Part shown: positions 39,501 through 54,015 of the stretch, one piece after another
How positions within the stretch are numbered: the first letter of the stretch is position 1
Layout of the letters: each line of letters opens with the position of its first letter
Assembly: GCA_018881555.1 (NCBI GenBank)
Contig: JACAXG010000007.1
Location: 9,986,435 to 10,050,434 of the forward strand
Length of the DNA: 64,000 nt
Reading direction: 5' to 3'
Source of the DNA: Amblyornis subalaris
Lineage: Eukaryota; Chordata; Aves; Passeriformes; Ptilonorhynchidae
Position numbers and translations under genes: made by a program
Notes under the pieces: generated by a model
Database searches by the model: none
Told to the model about the DNA's origin: nothing
What the model saw: only the letters and a program-made list of their open reading frames with translations

Positions 39501-41167
39501 AGAGAGAGCTGCTGACTTGTGTACTCAACCACAATAAATGCCTGGTATTCAGAGGTCAGTTCATACTAACAGCTACCTCATATGTCCTGCCTGGGAAGGA
39601 AATAATAGTCGATAATGGAAGTAAAACTGGCTGAATAACAGAACCAAGTTTGAAAATGACATCTACCTGCACTCCCCCGGCACTGCTTTACCTTAGGTGT
39701 ACACAGGCAAAGAAGCTGCACGACTATAACACAAAGATTTTTTTTTTGTTTAAGTACACATTTAGTTTAATAGGACAACTCCCACATGGATCACCCCACT
39801 TACCAATACTTCTGCTAAATTGCACTTGTATGTTTGTGTGGGGTTTGCTACGAAAATTCAAGAAAAAAAATCAATTTATAAGTTACTACCTAGCCAGCAT
39901 TCTCTGCAACTACTCAGCTGCTACAAACACTCTGGTGGCTTTCTTGCCCAATGCCCTAAGCTGAACTACATCCTCACAAGTGTTTCTTCTGCTTGGGACT
40001 TGGTGAAAAGAGGGGATGTGAGTCCAAACAATTACTGATGGAGAAAGACTGTCTGGAGGGTCTGTTATGGACCATGTCTTCAGTTTTCAATGCTCAAGAA
40101 AGTAATATTCCCAACTCCTTGAAAATTTAATTTCCTTAAGCAACTACATATGCTCTACAACACAGGCAACACCACAAAAACCCAGGAGCTGCAGCAGGAA
40201 AAAAAAAAAAGCAGTGTTGCCTTCTCAGACAGTTACGATTTTTTCAGTTCATTTCTGGGNAAAAAAAAAAAGAAAAAACAAGAAGGGAGATAGGGCATAA
40301 GGAACAGAACATTACAAGGTCTGCAGAGAGATGACACCATGGATATCTTATCTGTGAACTCACCTGTCTGGGAGTAAAGCTATTATTCACACAAGTGATG
40401 ACTAATTATTATTGTGAAAGTCTGAATTTCTATCCTGAAAAACAGACAAGATGGAACATAGGCCTACATTTCAGCTGTCAAGAACTGTACACACAAGAAA
40501 AGCTATGTCTCTAGGACCAAGGCATAAGCTGAGAGATCCTTGCTCTGCTTATGTCTAAGCTGAAGTAAATGCTAATTCAACCACAGTAGCAAATATCAAG
40601 TCTTACTCAAAGAGCACTGCATTTTTTTCACTCTAATGTAGCAGAAAAAAAAAAGTAATTTTGCTCTCAGAGAGCCTTTCTCTACTCAGACATGGTATTA
40701 CAAGCTTTGAGATTTATACTTTTTATATGCACCACAAAATACAATTTAAAATGTCTATTATATGGTATCCTCCTATCAGGTGTCAAAACCCTTACAAAGA
40801 TTTATGCTCAGAAAAATGTAAGCTGGGGGAATCAGTGACTAATTTTATAAAGCAACTTCATACACTTCCAATTGAGAACCATAACTGTTCTCACACTGAC
40901 ACCCCATCAGGAAACACAAACATTCCGAGTGAATGGCAGAGATGTGAACAGGCAGCTGGCTGGATTCGACTTGTCCATGGAACAACCGTTCCTACACAGA
41001 GCAGCTCCGAAGCCAACAAATGACAACCTGCTGCCTCAGATAAAGGCAAGATTATCCCAAGGAAATTAGAAGCACTGGCAAGTGAGATTATATACCTGAC
41101 TCTCTGAACCTTAGATCAGCCTTCAGGAAGGATGTGCTTTTTANGGCGCACACTCATGTTGAGAAAG

Positions 41168-41247
41168 TGTGTGTGTCCCCACACATATGCATGTGTTACC
41201 AACNATCTATATAAAATGTGTGTGTGCATTTGTGTGCATGCATATAC
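41168..41247. repeat. TG/CA-rich low-complexity stretch
   Basis: Interrupted runs of alternating purine and pyrimidine (tgtgtgtg, cacacatatgcatgtg, tgtgtgtgcatttgtgtgca) make this a degenerate dinucleotide repeat in intron 1. Confidence 0.7.
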
Positions 41248-44200
41248 TCCATATAGACCAAATGTTTCACTTTTGCTCTAAGTTTCTGCTGAAGGACAAG
41301 AGAAAAACCCTGAAGGACAAANAGAGTTGCAAGTGGGCAGCAACGCTGATCTATTTTGAGAAGTCAACATGAANTACCTGAAAACCTCGTTACAGGGTCC
41401 CTAAAGCCTATTAAAGGTTTTGGCCAAGGCAGATTTAAATAAGATTCTGTAAGCATTTGTAAAAACAGATTTGATACCAGCAGATGGGCTGCAACTCTAA
41501 TAACAGACCTCCATCTGTCCAGAAACCAGCTCTTCGCTCTACGCACACGGTACTGCAAGGGTAGCACTAGCAAGTCTTAAAGGGTGGAACCATTTCCTGG
41601 GAAGCGCTTCAATGGTATCCACCATCTGTGTGCTCCTAAGAGACTTCACAGCCCTTTCTTTTCTCCATAAGCAACTAACTTTCCAGAGAAAAGTTAACTG
41701 CTACTTTTTAAAAGCACTTAATTGCTGTTCAAGTGACAGGAAAGATGCTCCCCCTTCCTGAAGTGATGCTGAGCTGAAGAGCACACTGTTGGAAATTGTC
41801 CTTCAACAGCATACATCTCACTTTTTCACCCAGTAACTGAGAATCCATCTATGCAATGTAATTTAGGTGACCTACCAATAAGGTCCAAATGGTATTTGGT
41901 GAAACCACTAATGAAATAAAACCCAACTGGATAATAAGAAGATACCAAACCTCTGAGTTAAATGCACACAGTGCAAACACAGGAGTTTTCTTCTGCCTAA
42001 CACCTCCTTGTCCCAAGCACAGAAACTGTGACCACCAAGGGGATCATTTGTCCTCTCAGATTGCAGACTCCTTCTTTCCGCACTTCCTTCCATACTCACA
42101 CATACACATTNAAGACTAAAGCTGTGCTTATTCTCTGCATACACACTCCCAACCAGTAACCGATTTGCAGGGCCCTTACAAATCTGGGAGTGAGCAGAAG
42201 ACATGCCATGTGCACTTCTGTGCTGCGAAACAAACCTGCTGCCCAGAAAACGAAGACAAGCTTTATAGGAAGTATATTATTCCCTACTGGTTCATCATAG
42301 GATTTCCTAAAATTTTGAATCATCTGGTGTCGGTGTTTCCATATTTCAGTATTTCCCAAGATTTTTAACTTNCTGCTAAATCTACTGTTAGCACATTACT
42401 TGCCACCACCTTGCACGTATTGAAAAAATACTGGTTTTTTTTTAAAGGCAGGTTTTCTTTATCCAACCATCCATAGTTGATCTGTTTCCTGCAACTGATA
42501 ATGTACATCAAAATTTACCTATTTTTTGCCCACTCAACTCTGTAGATGTGGTATGCACCAAGTATTGAGAACAGTACAGTCTGTGTGACAACTATCACCA
42601 ACTAATTCAGCAGCACATCTAGAGACAGCCATCAGTTTAACAATTCTACATAAAACATGAAGACTTTTGGTCATAGATGCTTGCTTTTTAAATGAGCTCT
42701 TTATGGAGGCCAAAACCTTTCTGAGCAGCTTATACTGTCTAGTTTAAATCCTGCAATTAGGAGGTTTTAGCTCCAGATTAATTAGTAGACAAAGCCACTT
42801 GAAGTCTTGGAATGCCTATGGTTAGGAAATCATGATCTTCCTTCAAAACATGAGTTGACACAGCACAGATGGCTTTGTACCAAAATCATACAAGTTAATC
42901 AGAACCTGACCAGTTACTTGAGTCCCTCAGCCTGTCACTCTGCTCACCACACTTCAGAAAAATATATAATTATATACTGCATGATTCAATATGTGTTTAC
43001 ATCCGAACAATTGTTAAATTGACTATACTGCCCCTTGAACAAATTTCTAACACACACCCAATTTATGATTCATCTTAAATTCAGCAGTTACGCATGATTT
43101 ATTCAGTCCTACAGCCACGATATTCTCCATGCCTTAACTGCCCGCAAAGGTGATGTGGTTATTAGTCCCTTTCCTGTTAGATGGGAAAACATGGCGTTTC
43201 TCTTTCACAAGAGATTCCTCTGCTTGTTATGGCTGCCCAGCTTCAAATGCTTACCAAGCTTACGGTTTCTGAGCCAAGAAAGTGAATGGGATTTGGAGTG
43301 TAACAAAGACCCTCACCACAAAGAACATAAGCTTCAGTATCATTCGACAGCAGCATGAAAAACCTGCCAAGAGTGATTTCTAGAACTCCTCAGTAGACCT
43401 TCCACACAAAACAGAATGCCAGATCTAGAGTAAAGACAAATAGATAGTCCATGATACAACAGATGTGATTTAGCTTCACACACCAGAATGGACAAAGAAC
43501 TCCATCTGATCATTATCTGCACTCCTTAATATTTTGGTACTTGGAGAGATTACAGGACAGAACAAGCTACAGAAGATGGCACTGCCAAAAAAACAGGAAA
43601 AACAAGATAGCAGCACCTCCTCCCATGACATAATACCAAGCCTGCTATCACCAAAAAAAATCCCAGACTTCTGGGAAGTTTTGCTTTGTCTGGGTGATAA
43701 ACATTCATATTAGACGAGTTAAAGGACAAAAAGCTGTATTACACCCTTGGGCTGCAGAACAAAGGCAAACTAGCAGAAACTTTTCCTCCAGAGGCCTAGA
43801 AACTGTAAGAGGAAAGCGAGTCACAGCATCATCTTTCTTTCCTTTTCTTTGAAGAACATTCCTATGAATAGTAATGGGAAGCTAAGCAGACTGAGGACAT
43901 TCACAGATAATGACCATGTACAAATTATATTTGCTGTATTGGAACAGAACCAAGCAGAAGGTCCTATTAATCTCTGAAGCCACTGCCCTAGTGAGGGATA
44001 AAGTGAAAGGAGAATAGAAGGATAATACAACAGCACTAGAATCTTTTATTCATGCAACTGGACCAAAGGGAGTTAGACCAGTTAAGGAATGCATCAAATT
44101 CTGCTGCCTTCTCAATCAATTTGATAATATCATCTACAACAGCTTAACTCCATAACTTCTACTTCATGGAGACCCAGGAAAACACTAACTACAACCACCT

Positions 44201-45972
44201 AAAATAAACGGAACACCAAACCAACACTAAAAAAGAAAAAATTTCCTCCCTTCAAAACCTAAGAGCTCAAGTCTTACATAATATAGTCTGCATACAATAT
44301 ACCAACTTTCATCCTTTCCATGTATGTCTAGAACTTTGACAACAATCCAGATTTTCTTCCATTCCTGAATACAGTATTTCAATTTTATTCCTTCAGACTT
44401 AAGAAATTTGGTATGTTATAAAAAAAAATTATTTGCATTTTCAGCATATAAATGGCATAAACTTCTCAGAGAAAGTTCAGCTTTTACGAAAAAAAATTCA
44501 CAATTCTGTGTGAGAAAAAGGGTGGGCTGAACCTCTTCAACTCCTACTTCCATCTTTCATTGCTAAATAAACACTTTAGAGATTATTCATTGGTACATCA
44601 CATAGAAAAGTCATAAATGTAACACTCAAAAAAACCCACTCGGACAGTACTCTGAAACAGATTTCAAAACTTTCATATGTTTTACCAATAGTTTCAAAAC
44701 ATCCTCCCATAAACTTTGCTTGCAAAATACTAAATTTGAATGATAGTTTATCAAACCAGACCAGTTGTACAGGTTTACCCCAAGCTGCATACACACTTAC
44801 CTGAGAAAAAATAGTACAAGCAAGCATCAAGTGTTCACCACTTACAGAAATACCCAATTTGGTATTAATATAAGGAGGCAAGGAAGGAAACAAAAAAAAA
44901 AAAAGGATGAAAGGAACAAAATTTTACGATCTTGAGATTTAAATCTCAGAGACAGGAAGATGTAATATCTTCTCAGTCCATAGTGGGAAGAGTTATCCCT
45001 AGATTCCTCACAGTGCACAAGCACAGAAGCTGGAACCAAGACTTGTCAGACAGCTGAGAGAAAAGAGCAGAAAGTGTGCTTGCACTAAAGCATACACAGA
45101 CTTCTAGCCAAGGAAGAAATACCCAACTTAGAGACAAAGGAGCAGCTAGGAACATTGGAAACTTTCACACATGAACAATAAATTAAAAAATCATTATAGA
45201 TACCAAGCCTTGCTGGCAAAACTAAGGGATTCAGTGGACCATTACTAATCAATTATAGAAGAAAAGTATTTTTTTCCTCAAATAATTGAGTGCTTTTACC
45301 GTTTTACTACTGCCTTTTTTCATACACATACCTAGAAGCTGAATATTACCCCAGCCATTCAGGGGGAAATAAATGCATAGAACCATTCACAGGCTGGACT
45401 TTAAAAGCTACAGAGTAAAATTTTGAGCTCTGGCAAAAGATTTAACTGAAGACAGCTGGCACTAACCTAGCTCTTGCCTCCTACCATGCTGAGGAGTGAC
45501 CGCTCCCATTTTTTAGTGATTTTCTACAATAATTACTTGTGTAAAAGTTGCTGTAAGACTTCACCCTTGATTTTACACCATCAGTCTACAAACAGGCAAT
45601 AAAAAGAAGTTTATCCCACTAAGAGACAGAGGTGGAGAAAAAAGGAAGGAGAAGGAAACCCAAACTTTCCCTACCCAGAAGTCACACACAATTTACAATT
45701 GCTGCATATATCCAAGAGCCTGCTGGTGACTAATTAGAATTTTTGTCACACAGAAAAATCTGAATTCCACAAATTGTTTTCAAAGAGTTGGAAGACTTGA
45801 CACCTTGGGGTTCCAGAACTATTAGAAAAAGCAATCACTCTTTTTAGATGCATATTACTTCTTGGCACAAACATTATGTTTTTGTTGGTAGTCTTTTTTA
45901 ACTGGCATTTATAGCCTATCATTGAAAATACTTCATAAGCCGTGAAATGAATGTTGTCTACACAAAAAGTAA

Positions 45973-45989
45973 ATATATATATATATATA
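45973..45989. repeat. (AT)8 microsatellite
   Basis: Eight AT units lie within an A/T-rich stretch of intron 1. Confidence 0.95.
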
Positions 45990-48757
45990 AATTATTAAAG
46001 TCTAGACAGGCAATAGTTTCTCTTCCATTTCTCCAAAACCACTGAAGAGGGAAGCAGAATAAACAGATTTTGCATCACCAGCAGACTTCTCAACCAGCGG
46101 TTCATATTAAGGTGAAAAGTTAAATTCTGTGATCTTCAGTTCCTTAATATTCTCAAAGCAAAGGCAATGGGTGGGACTGAATCAGTGATAATTAATGTGT
46201 ATATCAAAGAGTTCAGTTAATGTCAAGCACAAAAATATTTCCCATACCATTGCAAACTATATTCTGCACTGTGCAAGCACTAGGGAAATTTCCATGTAAT
46301 GTGTTAAATTCTATTCTGCTTGTTAATACTAAGTAGTTAAAGACACAAATTCCTTCAGTGTCTGACAATATCAAAAAACCAAGGGCTTTGCATTGAAAAA
46401 TGCTCTTTTTAACTATTCCATGCAAGGCCAAAGAGCACACACAGCACACACGGTAGTATCAACAGAGCGCAAGAATCTGATATTAAGGAAAGGAAAGCAA
46501 AACCAAAAAAGATTGCCTCTTCTTATGTCCTTCCCTTCTTAAGTAATATGTTTCTCATCTGTAAAAGTAATCCAACTACTTATGTCTCTACAAGTTGTTG
46601 TTGTTGTGCTTTTCATGTGATAGCATTTAAAATGACAATTTACTTTTATATTTTACTATTTTATCTAGTAGTATATTTTCACTTTCTCCTTCCACAACAA
46701 CTAATACTACAACCAAAACTTTGTGATATCACCAAGGTGTTGCTGTCTTTTTCTCATCTCTTCCTGAGCAGCTATTTTACTCTAGAGTTGTATGCATGAA
46801 AATTAATTCCCTTGATTGCTTGACCATCCAACACTTAATCCCTCTTTAAGTGGTCTGAAGAAAAGGGAACACAGATGCCATGACTGGATGAAAAAACAAG
46901 CAAGGAATTGCATCTTGAACCAGACAGCTGTTCTCTGAACATCAAGTCAGCCCATGTGGACACACATGAGCTTCAAAGGCAGATCACAAAACATTTCTTA
47001 TTAAGCTTTTGGGCTTTTTTTTTAAAGAAAAGGGTTCAAGAAGTTCTCAGTTTGGAAGAGCTTCCCATTTTTGTGGGTTTAGAAACTTCAGCAATGTTTA
47101 ATACAAGAAGTACTAAACTGGATCAGGCCACCTCTCCCATCCCCTTTCCTGGCAATCACCAGTTTACTGAGTTCCTGAGCTCAAGCTGCACAGTCAAATC
47201 TAATAGTCACTAATGGTCTCTGTTCTCTTAACTTCTCTAATCCCTTTCTGAGCACATTTACACTTTCACTCCACATGACATTTTGTTCCAGTAACGCAGC
47301 TGCAGTTAAGCAGTTCACAAAGAGTATTTTCTTTTGTTTGCTGTGAAGACAGCAACTTCTCAAATTTCACTAGAGAAGAACATGTTAAAGGCCTTGAAGG
47401 ACCCAGTCATGNCTCGAAGTTGCCTGACTTTTACTAAACACCAGCAAATATTTGCAGCTACCGAAAATAACAGAAAACGTTTTCTTCCAACAAAACCAAA
47501 CAATCTTCCGGCATACTAAATATCTTCTCTTCCGAAGGCATTGCATGAAAATAAAATCTCAAAATTATTATAAAACTATTTTTAGGATTTTCCTTAGTAT
47601 TTCGTGACAAAACAATGAAAAGCAGGCTTAGGGTTTCCTTCCTTTACATATCATATTCCTCAAATACATAGAGGATAGAACTGCATCACGGAGCAAGGAA
47701 AAAGGCAAAGATTGTCCTTACCAAAACTGTTTGCCAACAGATTAAAACAAACTAATGTCATACGACGGTATCAAAAATCCTCTGAAAACAAACAATAATA
47801 ATAGTTAAAAGAAAGACTTAATTTTTACAATGCATCACAGTTTTGAAACACCCAGGCCTCGTACCAGTCGTGGTGAGCACACACATTTTAATTTGACATA
47901 AAGGAGCTTTTACACAGCTCTTTCAGTAATTCAGTTCTACGTGTTAGCCCATGTGCTTAAAGCTCCAGGCTGATTTGGCTGCCCCACACATGTGATAACC
48001 TAACTGCAAAGCCACTCAATAAATGAGTCTATATTTCTGATGAAACAAACTGTCAGCATTGCCAGCGAGCAAATCTTTATAATCAGATAATCTTTAAATT
48101 CTTTATTAAGGTCATTCAAGGGATTCAATGACAGGGCACACTGAAAAATTAAGCTGTTCAAAATGTAAGGTTCTTGAATGTTAGCTTGTTTTGCTAAGCA
48201 TGTACATTTGTCAGATTATAGCCACAGAAGAAATCCCATGCAGGAAATCTAAGTCCAAAGTTTTGGGATTTCCTCAAAACTTACGGTGTACATTTCTTGC
48301 CGTTCTTATGAAATGGATCATTAGAGCAGATTTCCCAGGTAAATTTCTGATTTTCAGAGTCTGAACTACTTTACAAACAAAAAGGGGTAAGAGGACAAAT
48401 AGTTCTAAAAAACCTACAAAACCCAAGAAACCAAACAAATAAAAAACCACAATACACATCAGACAATTATTAACCCTTGAAGGTCTTAAGCATGACCAGT
48501 AAGCTGAGAACACCAAAAGTACTTGCTGCTTTGAAGGTCTGAGAACTCACCCCAACATTCATGAGGAAGAAACCTCAGCTCACAGAAGCCTCCACCACCA
48601 GCACATGAGATAAGGACATCCTGGTAAAGCCCATAAACCTGAACTAGAGGGAACTGAAGGTGTCCCAGCATACCTTGAATGAGCCCAGCCTTTTTTTTGT
48701 CCTCTGCCCTCCCTTCTTTACCCTACCTTCTTTTTTCCAAACTGTGTGCTCTTCCAA

Positions 48758-48784
48758 AAAACAGTGTTTTTCTAACACTGTTTT
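48758..48784. repeat. Perfect 11-bp inverted repeat with 5-nt loop
   Basis: The left arm aaaacagtgtt (48758-48768) and right arm aacactgtttt (48774-48784) are exact reverse complements separated by tttct. A short RNA hairpin could form in the intron 1 transcript. The stem is too short for a typical microRNA precursor. Confidence 0.9.
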
Positions 48785-51700
48785 CACAAGCTAGACTTCC
48801 TAGGTCAAAGTTTTCCAGGTGCTGTAGAGGTATCCTAGGTACCTTGTAAAATAATTTCATGCTTTTTCAGATACAAACCACTTATTTAAGAGCTCACAAC
48901 TGCTATTCACTGTTTCTTAATTTACAGACATACAGATATATACTGCATTGTCTACTGTAATGTTATATGTCAATNAAGATGTCAATAGCATTCGTATTCC
49001 ACTTACATCCTACTCAAACTTCCAGTGAAGTTAGTGGAGAGATTCTCATCGTTCTTCAGGGTGTATCAATTCAGGTGCCAAACACAAAGTTATTTTTACG
49101 GAAAAATATAANCAAAATCCTAGTTTTCCCGAGACTGCAACAGTTTTTTCTAATACTTCAGTGGATTAATTAGATGTGCTATTATTTTTTGCTGCCACTT
49201 TGTACAGTTTTCTAACACTAATTAATAAACTGATTTTTTCTGCAAGTGTCTCTGCCACCAATGGTTAAGAGGAAAACCATTCAGGTGCAGGGCACTGGTC
49301 TAAGAACAGAGAAAAGATTATTCAAGACATGGGAAAACTCTAAAAGAGAGTCTATGAAGGCTGGACAGAATCTCCTTCCTCCTAGAAACCTATCTAAGAT
49401 AAATCCTTTTCAGTAAAGCGCAGAGGGAGCTTATTGACAAATAAATCTCTGAATAATGCATGCATACAGGCAGTAGTTTCTTATTTCCTAAATGTCAAAT
49501 GAATATGAAGAAGTCCAATTTAGAGACTCACAGAAGTTGAAAGCAAACTGGCTTCAGAAGAACAAACAAAAAGTGCACCTCAATCATTGAAAAATAGTTA
49601 AAACACACTAAGGCACTTGAAAGAAATACCCTAACAAAACCTCTGAAGGAGAAACCAGTACTTATGACCTGTTGAAGCATCCCATTTAAGGAACTTCCAT
49701 GTAGTCTTTAATTAGGCTGCTGGAGGGATAACTCCACATAAACCTAACCACACAACTGTCCAGTCAATGACGTGTACTACAGAGATGCCTCTCAAAGTAA
49801 CACGTGTGCTGTTACTCACTGACATTAAAACGCAAGGAATAAATGTAGCACTTGTACAACCATAGTGACCATTTGCTTGGGATTCAAACTCCCCAGTTAA
49901 TTCATTGAAGGCAAATACAGCTTTGCCTTGACTTGAGAAAAAAGAACTATTATTTCACTGACCATAATCCTAAGCACTAGGAGGGGATTTTCCACTTAGT
50001 GATTTTACAGTAAAGGTACTAAAAGGCAAAACTTCTGCTCCATTTCCCTTCTCTAACACTTCTCTTGTTGAAACACTAAATTATACGAAGAGAGAAACGG
50101 GTAAAATCAGTAATAACATACTGCTGGCACTCGATGAATTGTGATGAGAGAAGAAAATCAGGGTATTTCCCAGTACTGATACCCCGATGAGCAAACAAGG
50201 TAGAAAAATTAGACCGCTTACGTGTGACATAGTTAAAAATCTACACGCTCCATTTTTTCACCCCTCTATTGCGTAAAGCAATATCCAAGTCCAAATCTAT
50301 CATCATTTAACCCAGGCATGACTTCCCCAGGAAGNACAACTATTTCTAACAGCTGAAGTTTCAAACTTTAATTTACCTCTCTCTTTAGTCCATTTAATCT
50401 CCTAAAATTACAATATATAGAAGTGGTTAGCAGAAAAAGTCGACAGTCCTGGCAAGAAAGATGGAACGCATTCGACCCCAAANAAGGTTGCTTACAAGTT
50501 TGAAATTTTGTAGTTAATATTTCAACAGCAATGTTCTACAGGGTAAAACNGACATGGTTTTATGAGTCAAGTCCCATTACCTTCCCCTGGTGACCCTAAG
50601 AAAGCCCTGGAACCATGTGCGTCACAGGTTTATTGGAGTGGGTTTTTATGCCCTCTGTGTAGCCATTCGTGTCTATACGAAAACCTGAAAACACAGTACA
50701 ATATGCACACGCTATCGAGATGCTGAAGAAATTAATATTAAAAAGGGAAAAATCCTCATTTGAAACATAAAGTTAATCACTGGGAACCAATTCCCCTGAG
50801 CAAACAGGGAGCTGCAAACGAGTGTCTATAGCCCTTGAGATTATGAGATAAGCTGTGTTCTGTCTGTACTCAGCAACAACTTAGGAAACCTTTGCACTCA
50901 GTTCCTTGGGTTTTTTCTCTAACAGGTTTTGAGAGCCTGTTGTGCCACGAGCCCAACATTGGCTATTACATGAATAAAGACACAGTATAGAANGGACCCA
51001 AGACTCAGAGAAGCTTACATGTGTAAGCATGCAATTTTACTAAAAGTTATTTATTTTGACACAACTTTATGCCTTTCAATGTTTATTCTGAAACAGCACT
51101 TAAGTCAACAAAAAAAATGCAACAATTTCAGCAACACTGGCATAACTATGCTATTGCAATGAACCAGTATTTATTGTCAGTTTCTTACAGCACACAGCAT
51201 GGTGCTAAGATTTCAATACACAAGGATATCCTGGAATGTGCCAGGAAGACTACTGTCATCTGGCTGCTAGAGAACATCAGCTGCACCCACACACATATAN
51301 AGATGGAGCCAAAACAGCTTTTACAGCTGATATGAAACCGAATATGAAACACAGGAGAACCTGGTATTTCCAATGATTTATCCAGTTAGAATTTAGATTT
51401 CATTAAGATGAAGAGCACATCAAAAAATTAGGAATTTGTATGATCTAACAGCCACTCCCCTCAACGAACAAAACTAGATTTCAAGGAAAAGTGTGATGGG
51501 AAAGAGCCTCTGCTCAAGNTCTTTTACTTGAGAAATAGAGTTAAACAGGAGTTTAACTTGTTTCCTAACAAGCTCAGCATCAATTTCAAGCTTACAGCAC
51601 AAACATAAGTCACCTGTAACAGCATTGTTCAAAAAAAGTCACCCAAGAAGCCTTTCAGGTCAGGATCTACTTTTCTAAATAAAACAGACTTCAGATACTG

Positions 51701-53977
51701 CACTTCCAAGGCATCTTTCTGCATGTGCCTGAAGCCAAGTACCTACANTACATACAAACACTCGGAGAAGATGTCAACACCACATGAAAACTATTTTCAG
51801 ACTCACTTACTAAAATTTCAGCAAACTCTATAAAATGTTCCCACCCATATTTCCCCCACAGATACAGACAAATGCTCTTTACGACNCTAATTTTCAAGAA
51901 ACACACAAAAAAATCTTTAGCCAGAGCTGGACAAAAAACCACGAAACCCCAGAAAACCATGNGCTTCCTCTGACAAAGCACACAGAAATTAGAAGTCCCA
52001 AAGTCTACTAAAGAGAGTGANGGTTTTTGACAGCCTCAGATTAGTTCATGAAGAGGTTTGTGTTCAATTCCAAACGTGTGCACTTCTATTTGCCTCATTT
52101 GTAGGTCAGTCAATTCTTCTCCCCATGCTTTACTTCTACCTACAAAACAGGAGACTAAGCTTTCCTCTCTTTCCCAAGTGCCCCATCTCACCTAATTTNA
52201 TCACTGTTTGAAGCAGGAACCATGAGTTGACACAACACCTAGTCCTAAATCTGACATTACCCTATCATCTACAAATCCTTAATAACACTCAGTGTCCCGC
52301 AAAACTACAGTATTCCCTAAACANCAATCAAAATCAGCAGTTTTAAAGGGTCTCCTTTAATTCTTGACATATTAGATGCAGACATTTCTGTGGCATATTG
52401 AATTTGCACATAAAAGATAAAGAAGAGGTGACACCCTGAGAGCAAAGCCTTCTCATCTCTGTTATTCTTTCTACAGTGTCATAACTGGAGCAGATCTCTA
52501 TCCTGGCAACTGGATTTCAAATTCACAGGGCATATCACTGTCCCAAGGCAGCCTACTCAATTCATTGCCTTTTATGAAAGCATTTTAATAGATAATGATG
52601 TACAAAGAATATGCCCAGTTCCTCCCCAGGTATTTTAACTAGCACAGGAGAAAGAGAAGCCCGGACAAAATAAAAACGGCACCAAAGAGTCATCTTGTGC
52701 CCTTCCCATCTGTAAACGCCAGGCTCCTTCTCTGTACTTGAGGAGGAGGTGGGGCTGGGAAACACTTCTTTCAGAAGTTCCACCCTTCTTTACAGATGCA
52801 CAGATTTCATTAATAGTTAACTGGCGACATACAACATTAACTTACTCTGGTATTCGTAGCTTTCCATCCACGCTTGTCCCATGGTAAGAGACAGCTTAGG
52901 GAAACTGCTTACAAGTATTTTCTGCACCACGACACACTACCCCAAGACTTGCTTTTCAATCTCTTTGTCTCACTGACTAGCTCACTTTGAAACAGTAAAA
53001 GTCCAGTCAATTTTTTCTGTAATCAGAGGAAAAAAAGAGTGACAGACTGTTGGACTGATAACCAACACTCCCTCCAAAATGCAGCAGCCAGATCAATACT
53101 TAATGTTCTTAGGTTTAACAGACTTCTGGTGAAATCACTTTGAGTTTTTACCATCGCTGGACTAAGGTTTCTAAGCTTGTCACACAAATACAGCAGAAAG
53201 CTCTTCAAAAGAAAATCATTCCCCTTATAGAGCTGACCTTACTCTTGTTCAGGTTAATAAGTCTTCACAGGTGCTATGGAACAACCACTACAGAGGCTCT
53301 TGAGTGTAAGGTCTCCTTCACTGTGAAGAACTTTGAACAAGAGAATGTCTATACTAACAAGGCCCTCTGGGCCATATTGTCGTGTATTTCAACATATAAA
53401 TATTTGAAGCCATTTAAGTACAGCAGCATTCAGAGACCTCAGAGATAAAGAAGAGCTTTGTGAAACTGACAGGCACTTCAACAATAAACTCCATTTAAGA
53501 GTCTGCCCAGTCTCATTTTATCTAATTACTTACCTCCCTTGCAGGAATAGCATGCTATTAAGGTTTGCTGATTAAGATTTGAAGGCACTTTGAAGATTTA
53601 TTGTACTATACAACCACTAATTATTATTGTACATACCTGCATTTGGTTGCGAGAAAAATAGCTACGTGCCAAATAATTTGTGTTCCAGATGTAAAAATAA
53701 AAATATTTGCCCTGCTGTACTCTTTAAAAAGTAAACAGCTAAAAGACTGCATTTTTAATTTTGGGCCTTCTCTGTGATAGTCACTCTATGAACCAAGTGG
53801 CTGAAAAAAATCCCACCATAAAGCAAAAAAACAAAAAGCAAAGAAACTCTACTACTTCCTTCCCATTGGAACAGGCAAATGCAGCATATGTGCTTTGGTA
53901 CCTTCCCACTCTCAGGAATGCAATCTCCTCCCCTTCCTAGGCTTCTTCACTACTTCCCTTCAAGGCACTGAAAATGA

Positions 53978-54015
53978 CAATGCTATGCACAAGTTACAAT
54001 GCTGTGCACAAGTTA
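53978..54015. repeat. 19-bp tandem duplication
   Basis: The copies caatgctatgcacaagtta and caatgctgtgcacaagtta lie directly adjacent and differ at one base, so this is a recent local duplication in intron 1. Confidence 0.95.
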
